Shown in pieces: positions 1 through 8,718 of a stretch of 64,000 bases of DNA. Both the position numbers and the translations under genes were made by a program. The notes under the pieces are model-generated. The model saw only the letters and a list, made by a program, of their open reading frames with translations. It was not told the DNA's origin and did not search any database. Numbering within the stretch: position 1 is the first letter of the stretch; every line of letters starts with the position of its first letter. This DNA comes from CAYNRE01 sp964399535 (GTDB lineage: Bacteria; Planctomycetota; Planctomycetia; Pirellulales; CAYNRE01): assembly GCA_964399535.1 (NCBI GenBank), contig CAYNRE010000032.1, forward strand, positions 62,001 to 126,000. Reading direction: 5' to 3'.

Positions 1-17
1 GGCGCACATCCGCGACG

Positions 18-108
18 GCAGTGAACCGGCGGCGCGGCGGTGCACCGGCGGCGCGGCAGTGCAACGGCGGCGCGGCAGTGAACCGGCGGCGCGGCAGTGA
101 ACCGGCGG
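18..108. repeat. 19-bp tandem repeat, about 4.8 copies
   Basis: Four full 19-bp units (18-36, 37-55, 56-74, 75-93) and a 15-base partial unit (94-108). The consensus is gcagtgaaccggcggcgcg; units 2 and 3 differ by a few substitutions. It sits against the left window edge, just past the stop of the leftward response regulator gene. There are no unique spacers, so it is a minisatellite-like tandem repeat and not a CRISPR array. Function is unknown; the array may continue beyond the window. Confidence 0.85.
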
Positions 109-123
109 AATCGACGAGCCCGT

Positions 124-537
124 TTAGCCCGCGCGATCTGCGGCGCCGTGGGGCGGCTGGCCTGGCCAGTTGTAGGTGAGCTGCAGCGCCCTTTGGATCG
201 CGCCGGTGATGATTCGCCGGCTCACTGGCTTGCGCAGCACCGAGAATACTTGCACCGATTGGGCCTGGCGCTCCAGCTCGTCATCGGCCTCGGCGGAAAG
301 CAAGATGCACGGTAACAGCGCCTTGCTCTGCCGCAGTATCCGAATCGCCTCCAGCCCGGTGAGCCGCGGCATGTGCATGTCGATCAGCACCAGGTGCACC
401 GGCTCGCGGCGAATGATTTCGACCGCTTCCAGGCCGTCGGCTGCTTCCAGGGTGCGAAACCCCTGAGGCTCCAAGACTCTCCGGAGTGTGATCCGGAAAT
501 CCTGGTCGTCGTCGGTGATTAGGATCGAGGGAGACAT
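124..537 (-). CDS. Stand-alone response regulator receiver domain protein
   Basis: A 137-residue CheY-like receiver domain with no output domain, so it probably acts by protein-protein contact downstream of a histidine kinase not encoded here. The acidic pocket is the DDD run at residues 9-11, the phospho-acceptor is D53 in LVLIDMHMPRLTG, the switch Ser is S81 in LLSAEA, and the conserved Lys is K103 in LRKP. The open frame extends upstream to 726, but homology starts at the ATG at 537 (MSPSILITDDD), and the extension is arginine-rich and unlike a receiver domain. The short C-terminal tail (QPPHGAADRAG) has no recognisable function. The gene stands alone, with 570 bases of non-coding DNA upstream. 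Confidence 0.88.
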   Translation of the reverse strand: MSPSILITDDDQDFRITLRRVLEPQGFRTLEAADGLEAVEIIRREPVHLVLIDMHMPRLTGLEAIRILRQSKALLPCILLSAEADDELERQAQSVQVFSVLRKPVSRRIITGAIQRALQLTYNWPGQPPHGAADRAG

Positions 538-1109
538 GGCCACACGGCATGCACTGAAAATGCTTGGGGGGGTAAAACAACCCCGACTGCGTTCCCCAAT
601 CTGCAACTCGGATACCAATTCTTGGTTTCGGCCCGGTCGGGGTACCCAGCGGACCGAGGGCGATAATCGGTAAGCCCTTATGAGATAATAGCTTCTAACA
701 GAATACCGGGGTTGAACCGAGACCAATTTCTGGCAGCCTTTCGGACCCTGGAAGGTGAATAACCCCCCGGCAATCCTGCCAAATGGGCAGTCCTGGCGCC
801 ACGAACGGGCCAGCGACTGGCCGCCCGCGCCCCTCAGCGACGGTAGCTAGCAGCGGCCAGGGATGTCGGCAACTCTCCAGTTCAAAACAGCTTAGGGCCG
901 GTGGCCGATCCCCGCGAGGAATCGCTCTGGCCCTGGGGGGCCGTGGCGACCTACGATCCGTCCTCTCTCCGGCGGCGCCGCGCGGTGCCTGGCCCGATTC
1001 GGGCCCGAGCACCCCCGGCCACCTGTCGGCCGGCGGCGCCGCTGCTCGTCCGGCAGCGGGTGGGATCGAGGCTGCCGGGCTCTCTCCAAAACGCGGTTCT
1101 TTGCCAGCT
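538..1109. other. Intergenic region between divergent genes
   Basis: Non-coding stretch between the leftward response regulator and the rightward methyltransferase-like gene. Open frames cross it on both strands but look like GC-driven shadows. Two things stand out: a small hairpin-forming GGGG...CCCC at about 567-583, and an AT-rich patch at about 660-705 that contrasts with its surroundings. The patch contains TATTAT and TATTCT on the minus strand, plausible -10 elements for the response regulator, but no convincing -35 was found. Confidence 0.5.
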
Positions 1110-2147
1110 ATGGACATCCGAGGCCAAGGCTTCGACGACCGGTTGCTCAGCGGCATCAGCGTTTACCAAGACGTGGTGATCGCGGGTCGCGTGGTGCGCC
1201 GGGGCCGGCGTTCGTGCCAGGAGCGCTGGCAACACATTCTTCCCGTGCTGCCCCAATCCGGGGCCGTATTCGACGTCGGTTCCAACTTCGGTTGGTTCCC
1301 CCTGGCCTGCGCGGCGGCTCGCCCGAGTTTGGTCGTGGCCAGCGTCGAAGCCGACCTGCGCAGCGCCGCCGTGCAACGTGCCGTACTCGAGTCGCACCAG
1401 GCCGATCGCATCGCGCTGGTGACCCGCCGGGCAAGCCCCGTCCTGATGCGCCGCTGGGACGGCCAGGGGCAGCGTTTCGCCTTGAGCCTGGTGTTGAGCG
1501 TGTTGCATTGGATGGAGGACCACGAACCATTTCTGCGGGCGTTGGGGCAGATTTCCGATTCCCTGGTGATCGAGTTTCCCTCGGCAAACGAACCGCCTGC
1601 CGGACATCCGGGGCCCCGCCAGGCCATGGCCGACCCGGGCGACTACCTGGCCCGAGTGCTACCCGGTCGTTCGGCGCGGTGCCTGGGTCGGGTCCGCAGT
1701 CACCTGGAGCAAGTGTGTTTGCGACCGCTGTGGTGGGTAGGGCCGAGCAACGAGCCGAAGCCCTGGGCGCCCGATTCGGCAACTGGCCTGTCGGTCGAGG
1801 CGCTGCTCGAGGCCGACCTGTCGTGGCCGCCGCGCCATTGGTGGCGAACTCACTGGCAACGGCTCGTCGACCGCGAGTCCCTAGCGCCGCCGGGCGCCGA
1901 TTTGGCCCCTGCCCAGGCACCGCGCCGGTCGCTCTGGTTCACGCCGCAGGGGCTCGCCTGGGGGGCCGCCCAGCAGCGGTTGCGGGCAACGTCATCCAAT
2001 CACTGGCCAACTCAGTGGGACGGATTGCCCGAGGAGCAACTGTTGCTTGCGGCCAAGCGCTGGCAGCGTCGGGCACGTCAAACGGCAGGGAACGCCTGGC
2101 GACGTTGCGTCCAGCGGTTCAGGCGTATGACGCATCGGGCCGGGTGA
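1110..2147 (+). CDS. SAM-dependent methyltransferase-like protein
   Basis: 345 residues. The N-terminal half has a class I methyltransferase Rossmann core: motif I AVFDVGSNFGWFPL near residues 50-65, then an acidic strand end (VVASVEAD) that would bind the SAM ribose, then a motif IV-like LVLSVLHWME. The layout resembles FkbM-type and small-molecule methyltransferases. The C-terminal half is Trp/Arg/Pro-rich and unrecognised. The open frame runs back to 783, but the first 109 codons look like non-coding GC-rich sequence, so the ATG at 1110 (MDIRGQGFDD) is preferred. The stop lies 10 bases before the start of the glycosyltransferase, so the two probably form an operon and may modify the same surface glycan or lipid. 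The substrate is unknown. Confidence 0.65.
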   Translation: MDIRGQGFDDRLLSGISVYQDVVIAGRVVRRGRRSCQERWQHILPVLPQSGAVFDVGSNFGWFPLACAAARPSLVVASVEADLRSAAVQRAVLESHQADRIALVTRRASPVLMRRWDGQGQRFALSLVLSVLHWMEDHEPFLRALGQISDSLVIEFPSANEPPAGHPGPRQAMADPGDYLARVLPGRSARCLGRVRSHLEQVCLRPLWWVGPSNEPKPWAPDSATGLSVEALLEADLSWPPRHWWRTHWQRLVDRESLAPPGADLAPAQAPRRSLWFTPQGLAWGAAQQRLRATSSNHWPTQWDGLPEEQLLLAAKRWQRRARQTAGNAWRRCVQRFRRMTHRAG

Positions 2148-2157
2148 AGGAGCACGC

Positions 2158-3975
2158 ATGACGCTTGACGAATCGAGTCGCCAGCCGCGGACGAAAACGC
2201 CTTTGCCCGGGCAGCCGTGCGACACGCGATCGGTGCCGAGCGGAATTTCCCCCGGCTGGTCGCGTGCCCTGCTCCTGGCCGGCCTGGTGGTGCTGGCCGC
2301 GGTGCCGCGGATCGGCATTGCCTGGCAGCGGCCGGTGCTCTGCACCGATGGGGTCTTCTTTCTCGAGCGGGCAGCCGCCTTTCAAGACGGCGACTGGGTC
2401 GGCGGCATTGCCGGGTTGGGGTTGAACCTTTACCCGCCCCTGTTGGCCTTGATCGGATCGCTGCTGGGCAATCTGGCTTGGGCCGGAACTTTGTGGAGCC
2501 TGGCTTGTGCGAGCCTGGTGGTGCTGCCGTTGTTCGGGCTGGTGCAGCGGCTGTTGGGACGCCGCACCGCCACGGTCGCGGCCGTGCTCTACGCGGCACA
2601 TCCCGAGCTGATCGAGTGGAGTCCGGAGATCATCCGCGATCCCCAGTTCTGGCTGCTGATGACCACGAGCCTGTACTGCGGCTGGCGGGCCGTGAGCCAG
2701 GAGCGGCTCGCCTGGTTTGTCGCGGGGGGGTTGGCAACCGCGGCGGCTACCTGGACTCGATTCGAGGGCTGGCTGCTGTGGATTCCCCTGACGCTTTGGA
2801 TCGGCTGGGTCCTCAGTCGTCGCCGTGAAGTGTGGCTGCGGCTCACCGGAGGCTGGGCGCTGAGCCTGGCCATGTTGCCACTGAGCACCGTGGCGCTGAA
2901 CTTGGTTTGCCTGCCGCACGACGCTCCCTGGCAATGGGGGCGGTTCGCGCACCTGGCCATGGTGTGCGACTGGGCCGAAAGCCAGTGGTCGCATCTCGGC
3001 CGGCCAAGGCAATCCGCCGCGGAGGCCATGCCCCCGGCGCCATCCACCCAGCGCCCGAACCAGGAGCGGCCCCGCCTCGAGCGGCCCGGCGTGGGTAGCG
3101 AGATGGCTCGCACGCCGCGTCCTACAGGGTTTCGAGAAATGTCCTGGGGAGTGCGGCACACGCTGTGGCGTGGCGTGCACCCGGTTTATCTGGTGTTGGC
3201 CGCGGTCGGCTGGGTTGTGGCCTGCCGCCGCAGTGGGCTGGGCCGCCCGGTCTGGCTGGGGTTCGACCTGTTTGCTTTGGCCGTCGTGGCCGCCATGGGT
3301 ATTTATCTCTGGGACCGCGGCGAGATCAACAAACGCTACACGCTGCCAATCGTATTGGTCGCCCTACCCTATGCGGCGTTGGGAGCCGTGGAATTGGCCG
3401 CTTGGTTCACCGCCGGTCTGGCGGCCGCTGGTGATCGCTGGAACCAGCCGCGAAGCCGCCTGAGGTTGTACCCTGTCGGTCATGTTGGGGGGCGCTGGGG
3501 GTCGGCCTTGGTGCTTGCCCTGGCTTGCGCAGCCGTGTTGGGTCTGGGTTGGAGCGATGCCTGGACCAGCACCTATGCCAGCCGATTCATGAAAGCCGAG
3601 CTAGGCACCTGGCTGCGGTTGGAGTTTGGCCCCCGCCGCTCGCTGCTGGCCTCGGAAAGCTTGGAGCGCCTGGTCGGTCACTATGCCCAGGCGCAGCGAC
3701 GCTCGCTTCCCGATGAAGTCGTGGCCGGCCAAGCGGCCGAGTGGCTCGTGCGTACCTCGCCCGAGGTGGTCGTCTTGCGGCAAGATGGTGCGTGGAAAGC
3801 CGACTATGCCGAGTTGGAAAAGGCCGCGGCAGACCGTTACGAACGGATTGCCCCGGCTCGGTTGCCGCCGAATTGCCAAGGGCTCAAGGTGCTGGTGCGC
3901 CGCGACCTGCTCATTACGACGGGGCCCGAGTGGCGCCACGCCGAATTGCCGCGACAAAACCCGCCACGCCGCTAG
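2158..3975 (+). CDS. GT-C family membrane glycosyltransferase (PMT/ArnT-like)
   Basis: A 605-residue polytopic membrane protein with about ten hydrophobic segments after a 35-residue polar N-terminus. It has the layout of dolichyl/undecaprenyl-phosphate-sugar transferases of the GT-C fold: an acidic cluster in the first external loop (TDGVFFLERAAAFQDGDW, about residues 62-80), where the catalytic Asp/Glu sits in that fold, then a run of helices and a soluble C-terminal part. It would move a sugar from a lipid-phosphate carrier to a lipid or protein at the outer face of the inner membrane. It follows the methyltransferase-like gene by 10 bases. The GC-rich polar loop at about residues 280-315 is unusual. 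Family placement is good; donor and acceptor are unknown. Confidence 0.75.
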   Translation: MTLDESSRQPRTKTPLPGQPCDTRSVPSGISPGWSRALLLAGLVVLAAVPRIGIAWQRPVLCTDGVFFLERAAAFQDGDWVGGIAGLGLNLYPPLLALIGSLLGNLAWAGTLWSLACASLVVLPLFGLVQRLLGRRTATVAAVLYAAHPELIEWSPEIIRDPQFWLLMTTSLYCGWRAVSQERLAWFVAGGLATAAATWTRFEGWLLWIPLTLWIGWVLSRRREVWLRLTGGWALSLAMLPLSTVALNLVCLPHDAPWQWGRFAHLAMVCDWAESQWSHLGRPRQSAAEAMPPAPSTQRPNQERPRLERPGVGSEMARTPRPTGFREMSWGVRHTLWRGVHPVYLVLAAVGWVVACRRSGLGRPVWLGFDLFALAVVAAMGIYLWDRGEINKRYTLPIVLVALPYAALGAVELAAWFTAGLAAAGDRWNQPRSRLRLYPVGHVGGRWGSALVLALACAAVLGLGWSDAWTSTYASRFMKAELGTWLRLEFGPRRSLLASESLERLVGHYAQAQRRSLPDEVVAGQAAEWLVRTSPEVVVLRQDGAWKADYAELEKAAADRYERIAPARLPPNCQGLKVLVRRDLLITTGPEWRHAELPRQNPPRR

Positions 3976-4055
3976 AATTTCCGCGGAGCGCCCGCGGGCA
4001 ATTCCCGGGTGCGGGCGCCGAGTTTGGGCAGCCGGGGGCGAGGGCGGACCTTGGC

Positions 4056-4083
4056 TTGTCAGGTCCCGGCAAGCCCTTATACT
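4056..4083 (+). promoter_or_regulatory. Putative sigma70-type promoter of the sdh operon
   Basis: TTGTCA (4056-4061) and TATACT (4078-4083) with a 16-base spacer; each hexamer matches the consensus at five of six positions. It lies in the 307-base gap between the glycosyltransferase and sdhC and would give a leader of about 190 bases. Nothing else was recognised in this gap (3976-4282). Predicted from sequence only. Confidence 0.5.
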
Positions 4084-4282
4084 ACCGGGGACTTACGTCC
4101 GCCTGGCACCTTCCGCAGGTTCGCACCCAGCCGGCCGGCTTAGGCCGCCACGGCCTGGTTCGGCGCCCGCCGCCCACCTTGAGTTCGCAAACTGTCTGGA
4201 TAAAGCAACTTAGGGTGAACGGAACCCCGGCAGGCGAACGGCCGCTGTGCGACGGGCGCGGCTGAAGAAACGGGAGCCGGAC

Positions 4283-5242
4283 ATGGCCCCGTCAACAGGG
4301 CTCAAGCCGCCCAGGCGGCCTGCCCGGCGCGATTCGCTAGGGAAAGGATTGCACGACGTGGAAACAAGCCCTGGTTCCGGATTCTTTGGGCGCCACGAGT
4401 TTTTGATTCGCCGCCTGCACTCGCTCAGTGGGCTGATTCCCGTGGGCGCCTACATGGTGATCCACCTGCTGACCAACGCCAGCGTGCTCGACGGCACGAA
4501 GACGTTTCAAGCCCGGGTCGACCAGATTCACAGCCTGGGGGGGGCGCTGCCGTTTATCGAATGGACGTTCATCTTCTTGCCGCTGTTGTTTCACGCCGTG
4601 ATCGGCGTGGCCATTATCCGCGGCGGCAGTTCGAACGTGGGCCAGTATTCCTACGGGGCCAACTGGCGCTACACCTTGCAGCGGATCACGGCCTGGATCG
4701 CCATGATCTTCATCTTTGCCCACGTATTCCATTTGCACGGGTGGGTTAAACCGCTGGCCGCGCAGGCGGGCGGAGCCCAATTCGATCCGCACCATGCCAC
4801 TTCGAGCGCGGCCGGCGCCTTGCAGGCGTCGCTACTAATTGAAGTGGCCTATGCCATCGGCGTCTTGGCCTGTGTGTACCATCTGGCCAACGGCCTTTGG
4901 ACGATGGGCATTACTTGGGGTGTGTGGACCAGTCCGGCGGCCCAGCGCAGAGCCAACTGGGCCTGCGCGGCCTTCGGCGTGGGACTGGCCGCCGTGGGGC
5001 TCGGCGCCCTGGGCGGTTTCTCGCGCGTCGATGTCGACGAGGCCAAGCAGGTCGAAGCCCGGCTCGAAGTGGGCAAGAAAGTCGCGGCGGGCGAGGCCCT
5101 GACGGCCGAGGAAGCGGCGCTGATCGAGCACGCGGCCCCCGGCGCCGAGTCGACGCCCGAGGCCGGCGGCGAACCGGAGAAACCCCCCGAGGACCAGGCA
5201 GCCGCCGAGACGAGCGGTACGGACCTTTCGCTGAGCCGGTAG
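4283..5242 (+). CDS. sdhC: Succinate dehydrogenase cytochrome b558 subunit
   Basis: Membrane anchor of complex II. It holds two b hemes and passes electrons from succinate to quinone in the cytoplasmic membrane. Of 319 residues, about 35-250 match the five-helix single-polypeptide b558 type of Bacillus. Candidate heme ligands are H61 (VIHLLTN), H104 (LFHAVIG), H147 (FAHVFHLHG) and H200 (VYHLANGLW). After the last helix comes a 65-residue acidic Ala/Glu/Pro-rich tail not usual in the family. The ATG at 4283 has GGGAG six bases upstream. A GTG at 4358 preceded by GGAAAGGA would give a 294-residue protein starting nearer the conserved core and is a real alternative. First gene of sdhCAB. Confidence 0.93.
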   Translation: MAPSTGLKPPRRPARRDSLGKGLHDVETSPGSGFFGRHEFLIRRLHSLSGLIPVGAYMVIHLLTNASVLDGTKTFQARVDQIHSLGGALPFIEWTFIFLPLLFHAVIGVAIIRGGSSNVGQYSYGANWRYTLQRITAWIAMIFIFAHVFHLHGWVKPLAAQAGGAQFDPHHATSSAAGALQASLLIEVAYAIGVLACVYHLANGLWTMGITWGVWTSPAAQRRANWACAAFGVGLAAVGLGALGGFSRVDVDEAKQVEARLEVGKKVAAGEALTAEEAALIEHAAPGAESTPEAGGEPEKPPEDQAAAETSGTDLSLSR

Positions 5243-5391
5243 CCGGCCGGCGCCCCTGGGCGCCTGGCGAAGCCGCCGGCTAGGTGCGGCCCGCGAGTGA
5301 TATCAGCGGCAGCCGTTAAAACACCAACCAGAACGGGCGGCGGCACGGCCCCGGCCGAAGCCGATTACTCAAAAAAAACTAGGGTTCGACG

Positions 5392-7413
5392 ATGGCGAAC
5401 GAACGGGTGATGGTGGTCGGGGGCGGATTGGCCGGTTTGGCGGCGGCCATGCGGCTGGCCGAACTGGGCATTCACGTCGACCTGATGAGCATGGTGCCGG
5501 TCAAGCGGTCGCACAGCGTCTGCGCCCAGGGGGGCATCAACAGCGTCAATCAGCTCACCCGGCAACAGGGGGACAACGAGTGGTTGCACTTTGACGACAC
5601 CGTCTACGGCGGCGACTTCTTGCAGCACCAGCCGCCCGTGAAGGAGATGTGCGATTGGGGGCCCAAGATCATCGACCTGATGGATCGCCTGGGAGTGCCG
5701 TTCAATCGCACGCCCGAGGGGTTTCGCGATCAGCGCCGCTTCGGCGGCACGCTCTTCAAGCGAACCGCGTTCGCGGGTGCCACCACCGGCCAGCAATTGC
5801 TTTACGCCCTGGACGAACAGGTGCGCCGCTGGGAAACCGAAGGCAAAATCACCAAGTACGAGTTCTGGGATTTCCTGGCCCCGGTGCTCGACGACGCCGG
5901 GGTCTGCCGGGGCTGCGTTGCGCAAGATATGGTGACGATGGAAATTCGCACCTTTCCGGCCGATGCCGTGATTCTGGCCACCGGTGGCTGCGGGCTGATC
6001 TTCGGCCGCTCGACCATGTCGATGGTGTGCACGGGTAGCGCCGTGAGCCGAGCCATGCAGGCGGGGGCCAAGTACGGCAATCCCGAGTTCATCCAGGTGC
6101 ACCCCACCGCCATCCCCGGCGCCGACAAACTGCGGCTGATGAGCGAGAGCGCGCGGGGCGAAGGGGGACGGGTCTGGGTTCCCAAGACGCCCCAGGACGC
6201 GCGCAATCCGCGCAGCATTCCGGAATCGGACCGCTACTACTTTCTCGAAGCCCGCTACCCCAAGTACGGCAACCTGGTGCCGCGCGACATCGCGACCCGG
6301 GAAATCTTCAGCGTCTGCACCTACGAGGGGCTGAGCGTGGAGCGCGATCGGCTCTGCGTGTACCTCGATCTGACGCACATTCCCCGCGAGACGCTCAATC
6401 GCAAACTGGGCGGCATTCTCGACATCTACGAAAAATTCCAGGGAGTCGACCCGCGGGAAGTGCCCATGAAAATCTTCCCCGCGGTGCATTACTCCATGGG
6501 CGGCCTGTGGGTCGATTACGAGCGCAACGCCCAGGGGGGGCTGGTACTGGGCTCGGTGCGCAACCAGCGGACCAATATTCCGGGGCTGTATGCCATCGGC
6601 GAGTGCGACTACCAGTATCACGGCGCCAACCGGCTGGGGGCCAACTCGCTGTTGAGCTGCATCTTCAGCGGGCTGATTGTCGCCCCCACGATCGAAACCT
6701 GGATCAAGGGGTTGCCCGGCGGTTCGGCCGCTTCGCAGCCATCGACCTTGTTTGCCAACGCCCTAGCTCGCCAGCAGGCCGATCACCGGCAACTGCTCGA
6801 GCGGCGCGGCGGCAAGGAAAACCCGTACTTGCTGCACCAGGAATTGGGCAATGTTATGACGCGCACCGCCACCGTGGTGCGGAACAACGGCGACCTGAGC
6901 CGGGCCGTGGTGCAGGTGGCCGAGCAAGCCGAACGAATGCAGCGGGCCGCGCTTTCCGACACCGGAAGCTGGACCAACCAAAACGTGGTGTTCACCAAGG
7001 CCCTGCGCGACATGTTCCCGGTGGCCCGGGCCATCTTGAAGGGGGCGCTCCAGCGCGACGAGTGCCGGGGAGCCCATTACAAACCCGACTTTTCCTTGCC
7101 TGGGCTCGAGCAGACCGAACCCGTCGCGCGGCGGCGCGAAGCCGAGGCCTGGGTGCGCAAGTTCGAAGAGAACACCCAGCGGTGGCTCAAGAGCACCGTG
7201 GCCACCGTCGGAGCCGACGGCGACCCGCAACTGAGCTATGAAGATGTTGACACCTCGTTGATCGAGCCGCGCCCCCGGCTGTACGGCCTGGTGGGGGCGG
7301 AAGTGATCGAAGAGGTATGGAAAGAGCGCCCCAAGCGGACCGGGGCGGCTGCCGGCGGGCCAGGAAATGGCTCCCAGGCACCAGCCCGGCCCGTGGCGGC
7401 CGCCGCGCATTAA
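5392..7413 (+). CDS. sdhA: Succinate dehydrogenase flavoprotein subunit
   Basis: 673 residues. It oxidises succinate to fumarate in the TCA cycle using covalently bound FAD. Visible features are the FAD dinucleotide-binding GGGLAG (residues 10-15), H41 in RSHSVCAQGG (expected site of the histidyl-FAD bond), the active-site SARGEGGRVW near residue 255, and YHGANRLGANSLLSC near 410-424. Length and motifs fit the Bacillus-type SdhA, matching the b558 anchor encoded upstream. The Pro/Ala-rich last 30 residues are outside the domain. It lies 149 bases after sdhC and 71 bases before sdhB. In principle the same subunit type can work as a fumarate reductase; the neighbouring fumC and the overall context favour the oxidative TCA cycle. 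Confidence 0.96.
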   Translation: MANERVMVVGGGLAGLAAAMRLAELGIHVDLMSMVPVKRSHSVCAQGGINSVNQLTRQQGDNEWLHFDDTVYGGDFLQHQPPVKEMCDWGPKIIDLMDRLGVPFNRTPEGFRDQRRFGGTLFKRTAFAGATTGQQLLYALDEQVRRWETEGKITKYEFWDFLAPVLDDAGVCRGCVAQDMVTMEIRTFPADAVILATGGCGLIFGRSTMSMVCTGSAVSRAMQAGAKYGNPEFIQVHPTAIPGADKLRLMSESARGEGGRVWVPKTPQDARNPRSIPESDRYYFLEARYPKYGNLVPRDIATREIFSVCTYEGLSVERDRLCVYLDLTHIPRETLNRKLGGILDIYEKFQGVDPREVPMKIFPAVHYSMGGLWVDYERNAQGGLVLGSVRNQRTNIPGLYAIGECDYQYHGANRLGANSLLSCIFSGLIVAPTIETWIKGLPGGSAASQPSTLFANALARQQADHRQLLERRGGKENPYLLHQELGNVMTRTATVVRNNGDLSRAVVQVAEQAERMQRAALSDTGSWTNQNVVFTKALRDMFPVARAILKGALQRDECRGAHYKPDFSLPGLEQTEPVARRREAEAWVRKFEENTQRWLKSTVATVGADGDPQLSYEDVDTSLIEPRPRLYGLVGAEVIEEVWKERPKRTGAAAGGPGNGSQAPARPVAAAAH

Positions 7414-7484
7414 GGGTTCCCCGACTCGCCGGGCGAGCATCCGGCTGAACGACCCGTTCCCTATTTTTCACGGCAACAGACACC

Positions 7485-8387
7485 ATGACTCATCCGGCCA
7501 GCGCTTCGCAGCACGGACACGCTTCGAACCACTCGTCTGACGGCCACGGGGCCGACGAGACGGAGGTCCGGCATTTCGAGGTGCGCGTTTTACGCCAGGA
7601 TGGCCCGGGCCAGGCCAGCTACTGGCAGCGCTACCGCGTTCCCTACGAGCGGGACATGAACGTCATCAGCGTGCTGCAGCGCGTGGCCGCCCAGGCGGAA
7701 ACCGCCGATGGCAGCCCCGCCCCGCCCGTGGCCTGGGACTGCAACTGTTTGGAAGAGGTTTGCGGTGCCTGCACCATGCTGGTCAACGGCCGCGTGCGCC
7801 AGGCCTGTACGGCCCTGGTCGACCGCCTGCTGGAAGACAACCCGCAGGAGATCGAACTTCGCCCGATGACCAAGTTCCCGGTGGTTCGCGATCTGGTAGT
7901 ATCGCGGCGGCGGCTGTTCCGGGCTCTGGAGAAAGTGCAGGCCTGGGTGCCGGTCGACGGCTACTACGACCTGGGGGCTGGGCCCCGAATGTCGCCCGAC
8001 GATCAGGCCGTGGCCTATCCCCTGAGCGAATGCATGAGCTGCGGTTGCTGCCTCGAGGCCTGCCCGCAGTACAACAAGGTCGAACTGGTCCGCCGGCAAG
8101 GGGAAACCGACGAGCAATTCGCCGCTCGCGAGCGCGAGGCCTTTGACCAGGCCTTTGTCGGAGCCCACGCGATCAGCCAGGCGATGTTGTTCAACACGCA
8201 TCCGACCGGCAAGATGAGCGCCGGCGCGCGGCTCGATGCGCTCTCGGCCGAAGGGGGCGTGCAAGTTTGCGGCAACGCGCAGAACTGCGTGGCGGTTTGC
8301 CCCAAAAAGATTCCCCTGACCACTTCCATCGCCCGGGCTGGCCGCGCCACCACGCTCAACGCCCTGAAGAAGTGGTTCGACCGGTAA
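7485..8387 (+). CDS. sdhB: Succinate dehydrogenase iron-sulfur subunit
   Basis: 300 residues. It carries electrons from SdhA to the heme/quinone anchor. Cluster ligands are all visible: the plant-type [2Fe-2S] set C86, C88 (in place of the more usual spacing), C93, C96 and C108; the [4Fe-4S] motif C183-C186-C189 with C193-Pro; and the last set C262, C268 and C272-Pro. Residues 1-28 are a His/Ser-rich extension before the ferredoxin fold. The insertion between the second and third cysteine groups (about 195-260) resembles the longer Bacillus/planctomycete form. Last gene of sdhCAB. Confidence 0.95.
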   Translation: MTHPASASQHGHASNHSSDGHGADETEVRHFEVRVLRQDGPGQASYWQRYRVPYERDMNVISVLQRVAAQAETADGSPAPPVAWDCNCLEEVCGACTMLVNGRVRQACTALVDRLLEDNPQEIELRPMTKFPVVRDLVVSRRRLFRALEKVQAWVPVDGYYDLGAGPRMSPDDQAVAYPLSECMSCGCCLEACPQYNKVELVRRQGETDEQFAAREREAFDQAFVGAHAISQAMLFNTHPTGKMSAGARLDALSAEGGVQVCGNAQNCVAVCPKKIPLTTSIARAGRATTLNALKKWFDR

Positions 8388-8718
8388 GCCGGTGCCAGGC
8401 CGCGGCCGGCCCGAAGCGGCCTGGTCGGGCGGCTCTCGGCGGCGCGGCGATCAGCAAGCCGCGGCGCTACCGGTTCGGTTCGGCGGCGCTCGGGGCACCT
8501 TGGTCTGGAGCGGTCTCGTCGGCGCCAACGCCCGTGTTGCGCGCCCGCGCTCAAGTCCGCCGTTTGGCGTGGAAAATCCCCATTTTTCGCGGCGTTTTCC
8601 GGCCTTCCGCCAACCGAGCGATCGGCGGTAAGATGGGTCGCTTGCGGCCGTTTGGCCCCGCGGGCGGCCCGTCGGCCCCGCGGTTCGATTCCCCTGATTC
8701 GAGGCGGCGAGAGCAGCC
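8388..8718. other. Intergenic region sdhB-fumC
   Basis: 331 non-coding bases. No convincing terminator (no stem followed by a T-run). TTCCGC (8605-8610), an 18-base spacer and TAAGAT (8629-8634) form a weak promoter candidate about 85 bases before fumC. Otherwise nothing was seen. Confidence 0.35.

Noticed and set aside
18..108. Possible CRISPR array
   Set aside because: Units are contiguous with no unique spacers, and no cas genes are present.
783..1109. N-terminal extension of the methyltransferase-like gene
   Set aside because: Low-complexity Gly/Pro/Arg composition; homology-like sequence begins at the ATG at 1110.
8670..8700. T-arm-like ggttcgattcccc before fumC
   Set aside because: No matching T stem, anticodon arm or acceptor stem around it.
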